From Onthophagus taurus (taxonomy: Eukaryota > Arthropoda > Insecta > Coleoptera > Scarabaeidae), in assembly GCF_036711975.1 (NCBI RefSeq), contig NC_091975.1, positions 4,218,501 through 4,282,500 of the forward strand: a stretch of 64,000 nucleotides of DNA, written 5' to 3'. The stretch's first letter is position 1. Every line of letters starts with the position of its first letter. The position numbers and the translations under genes were made by a program. Of the stretch, positions 1-15,800 are shown one piece after another. The notes under the pieces were generated by a model, which saw nothing but the letters and a program-made list of their open reading frames with translations, had not been told where the DNA came from and made no database searches.

Positions 1-3000
1 TGTTAAAAGAATACGAATATAGTAAACAAGGGAGATTTCATTTAAATGCCGTGAGAGCAAAAAGGACCGTTACCGTGTTGTGGTCACACACTGGCACGGA
101 AACCACAATATGTGCACGGAGTAATTTAATTGCGAGCTTAATTTATTTGGCGGAAACAGTTGCAAAAACAGTTTGGCTGTAAAGTTGGTATCAATCCCGG
201 ATTATATATCGCCCGCTCGAACCGCGATCCGTCGGTATTTGAAAATAAACACGCAAGCACTCTGGTTTTAAGGGTGAGTTTTGTGGTTAATAGTTTTTGT
301 TTTAATCGACGTTTTTTACGTAGTTTTGTTTTTGAATCTAATTTTCATTTCAAAATTGTTATAACAAAAATCGATGCAATGCGTAGTTTTGAAAAATGAA
401 ACGTTTCTAACTTCGACATTCATCAATTTGTGGGTTGTTTAAAAATTCTAGCTTCAAACCCATTACAAAATAAATTACTTAACCTAGATGGAGTCGTGTT
501 GAAAATTAGTGCTATGGAGTGCGGCCGCAGAGGAGTGCCGGCTTCAATCAATACGCCGATGCATTATAAATATCACTAAAGCTTTATGCTACACGGAATG
601 GCTTTTATGCCGCCTCGGTTTCGCTAAAGCCTACTGAAAAACGCATCAGCCGCTTTTTTTTTTGCGGTCTCACGTTAGAATTTCTACTGTCATTTTTCGG
701 AAAAGTTTCCATGTCATCCTACCATAGATTCTCGCGTAATCATTCATCGTCATCAAGGCAAATTGAATCAAACCCTTAAGGGGTGGTAACCTTTCGCTTC
801 AGTTAGGCGTCAACGAACAAACCTCAGCGACAAAAAGGTAATTACCCATTAGCAAGTCCGAATAATAAATTCATGTCGTCGACGACGCCTGGTCTTAACT
901 ATAGTTTGGCGCAATCTATTACTACCAGGTCGGCAAAAACATTTTTAGTGAGGGAAAAAAACCAACTCTCTTCGCTGCCTCTAATGGCTTCATATATAAA
1001 TCCATTAGACTCTTTGTTAGTTTCCTGCTGCATCAGCTTCATCAGCAGATAATACCCAGAGTTTATCTCCACCAGATGTAGTTACGACGTGATGAATGAC
1101 TTTGTAACAAAGATGTACTTTTCTCATTTTTTTTATAATAAAAAATACAAAAAGAATAAAATTTATTACAAAGCAGAGTGTCTTAATGTTTGCACATTTG
1201 AGACTTTCCTGGCATTTTTGAAAGTTATCCTATCTAGATATTCTTAGCTTTACTAGATTAGCTATTGAAAACTATACGAACCGAGTCGACCCTATTATAA
1301 CTTTCTCAAGTTATAACGCAATAAAGGACGGCCACATGTAGAACGAATCGGAGCGAAACTTTCGGCAATTGAGTTAGAGGGTACCACGTAAGAGTCTCAA
1401 CTCGCGGTCGTTGCGAAGAACCGTGCAAAGTCTTGCCTAAATAACCTCTAAAACGACTTAGTTAAGGAAAGACGCTCTTCTTCATTCGTCTGTCGGACCG
1501 GAATTAAATTCGTGAAATATCGTACGTTAGCGGACCGCAAGGGGTGAATTATAAAGCTCGATTCGCAATTAAACTGGTTGTATGGGGGGCGAGGTTGGGA
1601 TGGGAACGCGCCGGTAAATCCGCAGGTCCTGCGCTGACATAAATTTACATAAACCCGGCGTGTAAGTAAAACGTGTTGTGCAACCTGCTGCTATATTTTA
1701 GGGGCGCGAGCTGTACTCTACAGCTTCTCCCGCCGCTCGCTTGGGGCGCCACTCGATTTATACAAGGGGCATGTATTCCCAAGGAAGCTACAGCCAAGTG
1801 TTTTGTTTGAAAGGCTTTTCCTTGTTATTAAAATGACGTGAATAAAATAAAGAAAAAGCTTTTTCAGAAAATTCATTATAAGTAGTAAGTATCATGTAAT
1901 AAGTTTCTAGTTAAGTTGATTAAGAATTAAGTCTTGATAAAAGAAAGTAGTAGTTAGTTGAGAACTGCACTCGACCAACCCGAACTTTTTCAAATTAATA
2001 GAGCTTTATGGCGCGGAAAACAAATTACGTGATAAAGCGGGCATACATTACCTGGGAAAAGTGCCGCGGGAACGAAAAGCGCGGCTGAAATTGGAATTTC
2101 AATTGGCGAAATTACGTGGTGATATATTTTCTATAACGACGCGCCGCGGTTGGTTTAATTAAATTTATTAATGTCCCGTTGTTTCCAGCCGAAGCGGGCG
2201 CGGTTAAAATTATTGTATGTTAATAACGTCAAGTTATAAACAAACGCGTTAGTTTTCAATTTACATTTAATTGTTCCCTCAAAACCGTAAACTACGAACG
2301 CCACCTGCCTCTCATCCCAGCCTATATCTACTCAACGGGTTAACTACTTCACTGTCGTACTAACGGAATATTTAATGAGAACATTTTATGTTCTTGCGGT
2401 ACACGAGTAGCTCAAAGTCAATATCAAAGCTCGAGGAGCAGGACCTCGAAGACAAAGAGTAGAAAGGCAACTGAATTAAGGCCGAGACCTTCCTTTAAAT
2501 TCATATTATCTCTTTGTTCTGGTTAGAGTTGCATTTACTTGTCCTAGAAGCAAAGTAAACACAAGAGGAAAAATACACAAGTGGATAAATAGGCGGCAAT
2601 TTTCGTTAAAAGTGATCTTAAACGAACGAGAAATACACGCGCATGTACTAAGGTATAAACCTTTGGCCGTAAAGATCCCGCTGGATTACATTGTTGGGCA
2701 ACTAGATGGCCATCGTGCATAACTTCCTTAAGGGTCGACATAAATCCTTAACATTATGGTTATAGTCCATAAAGAGGCCGTCTGAGGAAGTGCGTTTGGT
2801 GGTGATAAATTTCTAGTTTGTCATCAGGATTCATTAGGGTGCTTTATTTGTAGGATGTTTGTCAACGAAAAAGAAACAAAACCGTTCTTTTTTATTTTCA
2901 CCGCTATCCTTTAGATTGATCTTAATCGAAACTTTAACAACTAGATAATCCAAAAATTCACTTAAGTAAACACACTTCCCCCCTAACGTCCTCTTCTCCA

Positions 3001-6000
3001 ACAATACCACGTCCCAGCATCTAGAATACCCATCAAAGTGTTTGCTTAGGATTCCTTTGCCTCCTGAATAATTGATCACTGTTCGATAAAACCCCTCAGA
3101 GAGAACCAGAACCTTCGATTTTAAGCCCTTAATAACTTAGTTAACTATTTTAGGACTAACAAAAATAAAGAATGGAATTTGATCAATTTTGTATTCTTTT
3201 TTAATTTGAATTAAGGTTTCAATTAATAGGGAACATTCATTTCAAGTGCATCCCTGGCGTTACGTGAGATTTACAGTGTCCTGTTAAGCAGATAACGGTA
3301 CGCGGCCATTATTCGCACACGTCAGCGGGAATCTTATCGAAAATCAGTGGGTCGCGATATTCCTTCCGCGTTGGAAGGCAGCCGACGCGTTTCCCTTGAT
3401 ATATAGGCGTCGATCGGCCGTGTAACGACATCGAATTAATTGTTAATTATAGCCGCGTACGTCTGACGTAATTTATGTTGCAATGCGTCGTGACGCCTTT
3501 CAACCTAACCGCTGACGGCGCGCGTCCGAATCCGAATCCGACATGCGCACGTGCAACATACCACGTTTCGGGTTCGCAAACCCGTGAAGTAATCAGAGAG
3601 AATTTAATTAAATCGGGAGTTTTCACTTAACGAGAGTGGTCCGAGTAAATGCGCCTTCCTGCTGCGCGAAGAAACAATGATTCGTGCCTCCATTGTCGGT
3701 TTAAAACCTACAAGACCTTTTACGGTGTGTTAATGAGACCCAGTTTTGAGGCGTTTCTGACGAATTCTCGTCGTCGTTTCAGTGATAAATCCTAGCTCGG
3801 GTCCTTCGGGTGCCTCTTGAGGCATCTAATCCCGAGGGAATATCCCGCTACATACTGGCTGGGTAAAGTACCCTTGCTGCGCAACAGAAGGGTCGCTTAA
3901 CTATGCAGATTAGGTACGAACAAGTAATAGGAGGGCCGCGTATGCATAATATTAATCTCGACTCGGTTCCAGGCCGGAAATGAGCGTGAAAAAGCCCGAG
4001 CCGATAAAATTTTAATTTACACCTAGCGTACGAAGTCGGAAAAGAAGAAAAATGGCCATGACCACGACCGATAATTTAAGCCAGAAAGAAACGCGTCGGG
4101 AAATTGTAAACTTTTAGTTTTCCTGGCACGAATGGCTGAAAGTTTCAGACATTAACGACGCGTAAAGTAAAACGTACGCTACGAGAAACTTGTCCTGCTA
4201 TAACCAGCTCGTAAAGACCACATTAAACTAACGAATTCATTCCCATAGGATCGTTTCGGGCGTAAATTAAAACTTGTTAAAAATGGGTCGTCAATGACTT
4301 CAGAGATCGTTGGTCCCGGATATTGGTTGCAACTAGAGGTCCTGTCGTGCTGAGTAATTATCGGTATCTCCGGAAACGATCCTGCGGTTAATTGCGGTCC
4401 CCGTATGAGCATTATTATCCTGCCGACTGCTCTCCGGCTACCGATCTAGCAGGAAGCGCAGGGTTAATAGCAAACGACGCAGTTAACGCCAAAACGGTTA
4501 TTAGAAATGCCAGCACCGTTGCGGCTACAATTGTTTTGGGATTGTGCAGGGAACAATCGGCATGTGCGCCTCACAATATGGCCAACATTATTCAAGGGGA
4601 ATAACCGTCGACGATGGAATGTTTGCAGTATTGCGGTGGATAGCGAAATTTTGGGAAACTCGTCCGCAAACTGCATTTAATCTCGCTGGATACTAAAGCT
4701 TTCATACATTCTATTAGAAATGTATTCACTCGATTGATTTTCTACAACAAAAACTTAATATAACCTAAAACATTCTATATATAAACTATGCTACAACTTG
4801 TAATCGGATTAGGTAGATACCTTGCTTTTCCAGACATCCTGTTACGTTAATAACACAACTAAGATCAGTGGCAGTGACAGTTATAGCCGTAGGAAAGCAT
4901 TATTCGACGCATCAACTAACTTATGATGTGGTTATATATTCATATGTGAACATATATGTCTTTAATATTACTCGGTTCAGTTAATAGATTAAAACTAACA
5001 TAACTTAACTTTAAAAATCTTTACTAAAACAATTAATAATAAGTGCAAAATTAATGATATTAATCCCATTAAGAGAAATTATGACATTATAATCAGTTAA
5101 GTGTCCAAACGTACTCAAATATAAATCGTGCAATTTTGGTGAAGGCGCCGGAAAAAGCGTTTCATGCACTGGTCCAATTTAGAAATCCCGTAGAAATTGC
5201 GTCCGTATCCAGCAATATCGGGGCGTCCTGCTGCATCCAGAAGTTCGGCCGCTATTGCACAATTGAGATTTCAGAAATTCTCCGGCCGCCCGGTCGCCCT
5301 CAAATGCCGAAATGGAAAATCGTTAGACCGTGTTGCTTCCCAGTCCTGCCTCGCTCGGTTATCTCTACCATTCACGAGCAGGAAACATTGGCCACCAAGA
5401 ATACTACACCAGGCAGTGAAGTAGAAATACCGTTTTTAACGGAGGATATGTGAAATTGTTTAAAAAAAAATATATTCCACTGAATTTACAACAAATTTTT
5501 ACTGAGATTACGTTAAATTTCGACGTTATATATAGAAGATATTTCTGCAAGTTTTGTATTTCATATTTGTTTTTTTTATGATATTTTTTTGTATTGGCAG
5601 TCAAATCGAATACGTCAAACTCCCTTTTTTCCCTTTATTTTCCAATACAACGTCCTATTAGTTGTGGATTTTGTTGGATTTTTTTGTCAACGCAAATTAA
5701 TCCCTTTTTTTTCAGTTTCCATTCAAGTTTTTTTTTAAACAAAAATTTTTTAATATAATCTCTTTATCAATTTCATTCCACTTGGATGACTATTAGAATA
5801 ACAAATTGAATGCGGACTTTTCAAATTAAAAGAGTTGTGCGTTCAAGTCCGAGGGTGGTAGTCTTTAAGCGGAGTTTGAGATAAGGCTATCGTTGTCCTG
5901 CGCTTGCAGGACCGGGTCCATTATTCACTGCGCGTTTCCGTGCCATGAAACATGCACGCGGTTTTCAGTTTATCCGGTCCGCGGCCACCGAAACAGATAA

Positions 6001-9000
6001 TGAAGTTGAAAAACGTCCTGGGCAATTTCCGGTTGATGAAAGATACACGGTGGTAATTTTGACTTTGTTTTTAATAATTTCATCGTTGGAACGGTTAAAA
6101 ACGTAGACGCAAAGGAAAACTCGTTAACTCATCCTATTTCGCTGGTAGCGGATAATTGAACAAATGTAGTCAATTACGCTAGGTACTTAGTTTGCGAATT
6201 TCGCCGCACTAAATTTAAATTGGTTGCCTCGGTACAACACAAGTTTTCTATTTGCCAATCTAACTTCCGGTACCGTTCTTCGTGGTTCAAACGTCGCACA
6301 CTAAACGGAGACGGTGCGTACCGACAGACGTAAGATGCAAATTCTCTAATAAATTATAACCAAGCGAAACTCGTTGCAAACGCGATCTTGTTTGCAAGTT
6401 TATTAAGCGGCATAGTAATTACTTCGTTAACGGTGGCCCCAAAATAATTTTCTCTACTCCCTCAGGTTGTATCCCACAATCTTTAAAAATAATACATTTC
6501 TAATTGATCAATTCATTATGGTAACAATTTAGTAGAACCGAGATAGATATCAAATGAGCATCCAATTAACTAATTACACGTTCGCGTAATGTTACAATTA
6601 GGTGTGCCGCAGACGCGAGACTATTGTGATTTAAACTAATGTTTACGGGAGCGAAAATTGGTTGTATCGGTGTCAGATTATACGAATATTGGGGAGGCCA
6701 ATTACTAACTGATGTAGTTTTCCGTTAATTGTTGAAAACCAAACTGTTTTCCACTAATTCGTTCTATTACAAATAAATCCCAATTTCAAAACAATTATTA
6801 ATTTAGAAGTGTTGTTGTTAAAACAAATTCAATTTTTAATATGAAAGGTGTTTTTGCGTTTCAAGTTTACGCCGCTTTTATTGACAAGCTCGTTTAACCA
6901 TCGAACGTTGGTGTGCCGATGAAGCGTCACGTATTCCTTTGAAGCAACTCGTGTACGTAACAGCATACGTTGGGCAAATTTAGAGCCGTTAGGCCGATAA
7001 AGCGGTTAATTGCAGGGACCAAGGTACGTTTTCGCGCAAATGAACCTTCTATTAATCACTAGGCTTATTATAAGCTAATCGATCGAGTGCAAAGAAAACC
7101 GAGCGCTTCCAATCGGGGTTTGTAAGTGGGTAAACTAATTATAGGGGCTGTGCACGTGTAGGTTGGCTTAATTGCACGAGCTCTACACACAGAGGAAGGA
7201 TTATAAGTACATTAGCAGCTTATGAGAAGGTCTGCGTGACTTCCATTAGACGAGAATCTCTCCAGGTGACGACGACAATGATGACGCCTTTTTCGGCTTT
7301 ATCCTTAATTCCTGATGGTTATTCATAAGCCGACTTGACGCTGGAACCTTTAGTAGTTTGAGACTCGGCCACGAAGTGACTTTGCATTTAATTCAACTGA
7401 TTATCCTAGAACGAAATTACCAGGTTAACTAGAAAAGACGTCGTGAAGTTTCCACTTCAATGAAAGCGGAATTGGTAGCTAAATTGTATCACCTTGTTCA
7501 CCCAGATCCGGAAGTTAAGTAAAAATTTTATGATCGTCAAGTTTTTGTTATAATTTAAGTGTGAAAAGTTTTATTCTCCGGCAGTTTGCTGGTGGTGGTT
7601 TTAAGAATTACTCCGAGTTCGTTAATGGCTTAAAAAAGCACGCGGCAGTCGGTTATCGGGGGATTTCCCGCGCCATTACCACATAATAGAAAAGGGGGCT
7701 TGATGAACCCCGAGTAATAAATCTCACAACGCCCCGGTTTATTTAGCGACCGCAACAAAGTTTTTATCGGGGACCTGCCAGTTATAAAAGTCGAATCATC
7801 TTGCAGTTTGTAAAAAACTTACTCAATACAAATTAAATATTGATAGAAACTCGATATTTGTGTTTCATAAAAGTTTTTGATGCTTTAGATGTTGTTCCAT
7901 TCCAAAAGTTTCACAATTTAAGAAAATACCGGTTTCCTGTGTTACAACATTTATCAATAGAAGTAACATGTGTACTTGAATAATTGATGCTATTAATCTA
8001 TAATACAATATACCCTTAATTTTCAATGTAATCCACTAAGATTAGACGCCTGATGTCCTAATTTACCCATTGGGAAAGCCGGTAACTAATACAACATTCC
8101 AATCCAGATAATCTCCCCATAATGCAGGTAATAATTATAATAATAATTCAGTGACCATAATCCAATAAGCAGAATTTAAGAGAAGATGTTAAGTTCAATT
8201 TAGTAAGAGCTACAGAAAAGTAAATTAGGTTATTATCTCGTTATAAATCGTGCTAATTATCCTGCAGATTTTGCCGTTGGGGTTGTGCTATTGTTTCGTA
8301 CTCCCTGTTTACGTTTTGCATTCGATGAAGAGCGCGACTATTCGCGCAATGGTTGAAAGTAGAAACAAAAGGGCGCTCTCGGCGTAGAAAATATCTCATC
8401 AGCGATTGCGAGAGGGAACCCTTAGCGCCCTAAATTTCCACTGGAACAATTACTGTTAAGGATTCAGCTGGGACGACGCTCTCGACGCTGATTGTTTCGC
8501 GCACAAAGGCCCATACTGCGACGGGACCATAAATACAAGAGGAACTGGACCGGAAGGAAGAGGCTCACGTAAAACTTTCGCCAAGTGTTCGACCAGATAC
8601 GATATTTTATGTATGTGACCGGGCACCGGTGTTTAATGAAAATAAAATCCCTCAGTTTACGATAGGGCCGAGAGAACGTTTCCAGCACACAAAAGTAGGT
8701 GTAAAGAGAACGAATTTGCCCAAGAATACGAAACTAGCTTTTCGTAGACTTAATTTAAATGGCATAGTCACGAATCCACTATTATATAAATCATAACATC
8801 GATAACACGAACCTTAAGGATAGTGCCTGGCACAAGGTCTTCAATAGTAAGAACAAATTCATTGTAACGTTTCGAAATCATGCAAATATTGCATGTAAAC
8901 GAAATCCAATTCCGAACGCTCCAACGATTAATGTTCGTCGGGTTATCGTTTGTAATTTTGACCGGAATTACATGTTTACGCGATATTTATCCTACAGGCT

Positions 9001-9892
9001 TTCCAGGCAACAATAACATTTCCGTACAAATAACGAGATTCCATTAAAAAAAAATACAAACACAAAATCACTCTACAAACAAGTTAGCCAGATTATGTGG
9101 ATTTCAGTTCAGTTTTGCACTGGATATAAAAAAGTATTAAAAAAAGTTTTTATGCAACCGGTTTTATTATTTTCATTCATTTAAAAGTAATAAATTTCAC
9201 CCAGAATTGCCGCAGTAGAGTTGCAGCTACATAATTTAAGTGTATTATCAAGATAGCAGGAGTACAACATGCCGCGGAACCAATCTGTTCCAATAGATAA
9301 CGCGATTAAAAAGCGGGTGAACAACCTCGAGCAAACAGGATCGACATCTATCAACAATGTTACTAATTTTCTAAAGTTATGTTTGCCAGAATAGAAGAAA
9401 ATGACGACCAAGTAAACAACTTGTGGAGGAGCGGTGAAACGTCCTTCAATCTTTCCGGTTTTGTTAAGAAATCAAGTTTGCATACGTGTGAGGAAAAGCC
9501 TCGTTTACTTCTCCTTGTTTAAAAGTGACAATCTGAATGGACAAAGGTGCGAAATGTTTACTTACCTATCACGGTGATTTACAACTGCGCAAAGACTAGG
9601 CATTCTAATCAAAATTTAAATTTTGTTATAACTGAAACACGAAGTAAAGCATACATAATTATTTTATACAAACCATAATTAAATCTAAATAATGGTACAT
9701 CAAAAAAAAAATGAAAAATAACATCTCATTACGTAATACGTCCAAACAATGTGAATTTCCCACGAAAATAGATTTAATTAGCCGCGTGTATGCACTTTAG
9801 TACACGCAAAACCCGTTGTATACCCACCCTCTTGGTTAAAATAAACAACCATCCCATGCATCGTGTAATTAACCACTCTTCTTTGTTTCCAG
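1..9892. other. No recognisable gene; upstream or 5' intronic DNA of the TMTC1-like gene
   Basis: I looked on the plus strand for the missing N-terminal TMTC exons: the acidic first luminal loop and the segment just before the TFR codon that the exon at 9893 completes. I did not find them. The open frames here are short, start without promoter context and resemble no family I know, for example a 105-codon frame at 5136. Ordinary AT-rich insect non-coding DNA with scattered CpG-rich patches. The 5' exons probably lie left of the window. Confidence 0.5.
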
Positions 9893-12800
9893 GGCCAACT
9901 ACCTATGTTTCGGGTTGCAACCCGTTTGGTTCCACGTGACCAACGTCGCCTTGCATCTAGTTGCTTGTGTCCTCTTCACGAAGGTGTGCAGTTCCGTAGC
10001 GGGTTTAAAGCCGCCCTTTGCCACCCTCGGGGGTCTCCTTTTCGCCGCTCATCCTGTGCACACGGAAGCGGTAAGTTTATTTCCAACTACGTAAATATCC
10101 TTTTTGTAATTCAATCCACTTTAGTGACTGATGGTGACATCTACCACGCCCATAAATATTGTCGCGGAGAGCATTAGCCCAGTTACATCCCCTTTCCAGG
10201 TTATAAATAAAACGTCCTCATAACGTAAAACTGAAGGGGCTATTAGAGAAAAACGTTTCCAAATTGAATATTTCATCGGCGACGCGGGGCGTCGCCTTCG
10301 ATTGCCGCTAGAAGCTTTCCGCCCTTAAAATGACAAAGGGGAAGTGCCACGTATGTCACCACAGCCGCCCCCCTCACTTCGCAATGAGGGCTTCTCAGCC
10401 GGTTTCGGCAATTACCTTGTCAAGACCCGGGCCGTATTTTATAATTTGGTTTTCCACCCCATTACTCCTTTCAGAGATTTTAGCGGCTGCGAGTCCGACC
10501 ACCCCACTTTCTCCACCATCCCCGTGTCAATTTTGATTAAGTTAAGCCCGAGGGAAGAATGCAAGTGACCCAGGAGCTAATCGCGTCCCAGAATAAAATT
10601 ACCAGGCCGTATGAATAAGGATGAGGAAAGGCACGTTATTTTTACGTTACCGGTTTCTTTTTCACAGGGACCACTTAAGGGATGAATATTTATGGCAATA
10701 ATTATACACGATTGGGGGTTCAATTTCTAGTAGACTGATAAAATTATTACTTTGTGATAACTTTATTCCTCGTACACATAGTTAACGATAAATATAGACC
10801 TCAGAAATATCTCTTTTAAATTTGGTTATCAACGGATGGAAAGTATAGGTGCCATGGCATTATATTCGTAAACCACAAATTATAAGTATTATTAAAACTG
10901 AATAACTGTATTTTCAAATAATATAATAAAAGAGAGGAAGCGGCCCTTAAAATTATAGACCATCTTCAAGCTAAAAGTCTAGAGTTTATTTTATTTCAAA
11001 TAAAAATTATTTTAAATTTATTAGTTTATACAGGAAGTTGCTTTAGATTTAACTAAAATTGTGGTAAAAATTAAAAATTATTAAAAACTCTCTTATCCGA
11101 AAAGGGAATTTTATAAATTTTGTTTTATTTTAGATAAACATTATTCCAAATTTATTACTTATTACTGCTTTATTATATAGCTTTAGAGTGTACGATAATT
11201 ATCGATGAATAAATAATTTAGTTATTTTCATAATTAAATACATTTAGAGTGGTCTAAGACCGATAAATTATTGACAAGTTCTGAAAGTGGGGCTTTCTTG
11301 CTTAATATTTATAAATTAAATATTGAGTTAAAGTAAAGTTAATATTACAAACATTATAAACATTATAACGTTATAACATTACAAAAGAAAACTTCATGGT
11401 ATAATTAATGTTTGTAAACAAAACTTACCTTACCTAACATTCCTTCACGGTCTAATTGTCATTACAAAAGAAAACTTCATGGTCTAATTGGCATTACAAA
11501 AGAAAACTTCACGGTCTAATTTGCATTATAAAAGAAAACTACCGGTCTTAACATTTTTCACGCTTTAATGGGGTTTCAAAAGAAAACTACCTGTCTTACA
11601 TTCCTTCACGGTGTAACTAATATTATAAAAGAAAACTTCACGGTCTAATTGGCATTACAAAAGAAAACTTCATGGTATAATTAATGTTTGTAAACAAAAC
11701 TTACCTTACCTAACATTCCTTCACAGTCTAATTGTCATTACAAAAGAAAACTTCACGGTCTAATTGGCATTACAAAAGAAAACTTCACGGTCTAATTGGC
11801 ATTATAAAAGAAAACTACCGGTCTTAACATTTCTTCACGCTTTAATGGGGTGTCAAAAGAAAACTACCTGTCTTACATTCCTTCACGGTGTAATTAACAT
11901 TATAAAAGAAAACTTCACGGTCTAATTGGCATTACAAAAGAAAACTTCATGGTATAATTAATGTTTATAAACAAAACTTACCTTACCTAACATTCCTTCA
12001 CGGTCTAATTGTCATTACAAAAGAAAACTTCACGGTCTAATTGGCGTTACAAAAGAAAACTTCACGGTCTAATTGGCATTATAAAAGAAAACTACCGGTC
12101 TTAACATTTCTTCACGCTTTAATGGGGTTCCAAAAGAAAACTAACCTTTCTTAACATTCCTTCACGTATGATTGACGTTTGTAAACAAACCTAATTGCTC
12201 AACTTTTTAGCTAAAAGATCAACATCAAGATTGTTAGATTTTTTGGATATATCTTTTAGTTAAATAAACAATGCATTTATTTAATGTAATTTAAATGAAA
12301 TTTGTAAATTTCGAATAGAGTTCCATGTTCGATTTACGCATATACACCATTTATTAAAGTTGGGCAAAGCTACAATGTTATTAATAATGGTTACTTGTAT
12401 GGTAAAAACATAAACATTACGATTTTAATACGCTTTTAACGTTATTAACCTTTAAATTAAATGATTACATTCCAACAAAATGAATTACATTCGATTTTTT
12501 TGAAAAAAAAATAATAATAATAATTATGATGAATGAGTTAATTTTCTATAAATCAATTTCACCAATAGTTGATATTGATGAAATTGTACCTATTGAGTAC
12601 GATTGAGTAAATTTAAAAAATTATTATTAATAATGTTAAAATATGAACGCAGTGCAACACAAAATTAGATATTTATTAAATGTCTATAAATTATTAATAT
12701 AATATGTTTGATATAACAAATATTATTCTCTAATATAAACTAGCATTGTTTAAAACATTAACGATGCGAACTGAGCGAATTGGTTGTTAAAGTTGATTAG

Positions 12801-15800
12801 TTGTTAAATCGTTGATTTCGATATTCCATTTGTAGCAATTAGTTGATAAGCTTTTTCGATGTTTTTTTAGTGTGTTTGCTTCAGTATGCGTGACTCATTT
12901 TGTAGGCAGGAGTGTTTTTATTTATGCAATTATTAATGCTAACTAAAAGGCAAAAAGTCCAATTCATTATGAACCAACACATAAATTTATTCGTTGGAAT
13001 AATCGTAAATTATTTTAGAAAAGTAATTGAAAATACCAATTTAAGCAAAGAAATTTGTTATCATAACCTTAAAATTATCTGGTGACACGAATAAGCTTTT
13101 TAATTTAGAGCTGCGTACCTTGGAAGAGGTAAGAGCAAGAGCTATAATTCTTAATTACCCTCAAAAACTGTCCCGCTAATTCGAATATATATACGAAAAT
13201 CTGCTGGTGACCTAGTTTGAGTTGGGATGCAGCCGGAAAATTCGAGATTTAAAGTTCTAACGTACCTTATCAATGTTCCAAAGTTGTCGAAAGAAAGAAA
13301 TATCGAAGAAAGCTGATTGAAAACGCGAACGCTAACGAACGAGCGCCCTCGGATTTTAATTATTCAGGTTCGTCTCCGCCCAGGAGCCCAGATGGAGAGA
13401 TGTCACTTAAATTAGTTTATGCAAATGGGGCTGCCATTTTGCTACGTCATCTACTGTAATAACTTTTTTCGCTAGCTTTCCGATTCGATTCGCATCTCAG
13501 ATGTGGAAAACTTTTAATGATCCCGTCACTGAGCCAGGATTTGATCGGATAACAAGTGACTGCAACCCGCGTTGCTAGGGGGCGTTTTTATTAATTACAA
13601 GTCCATCGTAATAAATCAGCTAAAAGCTTGTATAAGTTTAGTTGATTTAAGAGTGTGTTTACTTTCTAAAGTTAAAAGGGGAGCGCTTTAATTACGAGTG
13701 TCGCATCCAAAATTGAACAGGAATCGGGGGCGGGGATGCTTTAATCGTTACTGGGCGCTCCCCAGCAAAAGTTTTAAGTACTACAGGAGCGGCCGCTAAC
13801 TATAAATTAAATCGGTAATTAATTTTTAAAGTTTAATGAATAGCCTACGAGATCGAACGATTTATCACTGTGCCGACTTGGTGGCGCCACCAGCATCGCG
13901 TCTCGGAAATTTGGAAATATCTCCGAGGATTTTTTATATATGGACGTGGTTTATGCCAGCATTTTTCTGGCTAGAGTCTATCGGCCGCAATTTCCGAATA
14001 TATTTCGCAAATTCCGCAAAGTTAATTTAAAGTTGGAGAGACGGCGCTGTAAAATTTTTCATCGACGCGGCGTGCCCCCATAGCGTCATACATTCCATCG
14101 AGACCGCCCCCGAAGGGTAATATCGGTTTTATCACCTCCCGAACTTGAATTGCCAAACTTTCCGAAAATTATTCGACGTAGTACACCTTCCTTGTTTAGA
14201 GATTTGCCCCTTTCGAACGCATTTAATGCTTCAAGCACCTTTTCAAACAAAGGAAATTGAGACCATCAATCACCAACCCACGCTTTAAAGGAAAGTTCAA
14301 ACCTTGACACACCATTACAAGATATCCAATCTTTCACCCTCCCTTTTGTTCCCACCACACACCCACACGCAAACACGACAATAATATCAAACAGAAACGA
14401 TAATTTAATATCGCGTACCTACTCATTTCTAATTGTGTCTGGATTCCAATTTAGAAATCCTTTCGCTATCGTACACCATCATTCTGACAATTAGACGTCG
14501 ATATTGGATATTGAATGGATGCACCCGTTCTATCCCGCGGGATATAATGTAGAGGGCGCACTTCGCGAAATAGCTCGTACCATGCATGGCCGTGTTGCGC
14601 TACGTTTTGCAATATGTTATACTTACGCTGACCTACATTGCTGGCGGTATTATTAAGCTAGTGCACCATACAACTATACCAACCAACCTACTAAACTAGT
14701 AAATATACGCCGGGCGTTTGGGAATAATCATAACTCTTCAATTCATATTGATATTTTATCACAACTCTGCGATAAATTGCGTTTGCGTAGATATAATCTT
14801 CTTCTTTTACATAAAAATTTTGCATTGTTGAAAATAATGGAAATGTTTCGACGTGTTCTGTTAACACACGAAAGATTTTCTGTTAGTAATCTATGTCTAA
14901 AGGCGCTTGCGCTAGCGTTTTCATATAGCTCCTTGGTCGCAAGTGATCACACCTAAAGTTTTTCACATCCAGCAATAATATGCTCACTTTCATATGAAAT
15001 CCACCAGCCACTAAAATTCAAACTACAATTTTGAAACTTCGGTAAAATAATGCTTTATTATCAACGAAAACGATGAAAGTTTCCGCCGAAAACACTCAAT
15101 TGTCACACAAAAAAAACACGAAATGTCAGTTTATTTGATTGTCAAACTGTCAAGTAGACGCCTTGTAATGCCCCCAGTGCGACGTCGTTTTTGCCCATAT
15201 CAATGACTTTGATAGTGATACTTTCTAATTCTTAATGGTTGGTGTATTTCATGTGAAAGTGAATATATAAATGCAGCAATTAAATTGACCCAAAAGATTA
15301 CTACTTAACAAATAGGAAAGAAAATAAAACAAATATGTATGTGTTGCTAAGAAGTGATAAATGTGGTATTTAATTAGAAGTTGTAGAGTTATTGGTTGTC
15401 GTAACGTTATAATGATGATGAATCTATTTCTTAAGTAATTTTTCATGTTACAAAATACGAGTATAAAGCACATTAAATTGTTATGATGTCCACCTTGATT
15501 AGATAGATTAATTTATTCTAGAAGGAATCTAGATGAATAAGTATTATGATTTTTTTCTTTTAATTTTTTATATTCTAATGCAATCTATAATCTAAAAAGT
15601 TAACATTTTTATAACTTCGAGATTTATGATGCCTGATAGTAATTTTATTTCTAAATAAAACATATACAGGTAGACCATTTATTTTTTTTTATCGTGACAT
15701 CCTCACTCGGATGTGAACAAATTAAGCGATTAATCAACTTTGACCTAAATCTCGCCCCTACCGTGATTGCTGACGGATAGATAGCGCTCTTGTAGTACAT

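Noticed and set aside
5136-5453. 105-codon plus-strand frame
   Set aside because: No promoter, no splice context and no family resemblance; another frame of the same DNA is also open, as in CpG-rich non-coding patches.
9905-10177. 90-codon frame starting MFRVATRLVPRDQ
   Set aside because: It is the wrong frame of a real TMTC1 exon (9893-10070), whose correct frame reads ANYLCFGLQPVWFHVTNVALH.
11377-12196. Repeat array that could be mistaken for CRISPR
   Set aside because: Units are degenerate, contiguous, without unique spacers, and arranged in a higher-order satellite inside a eukaryotic intron.
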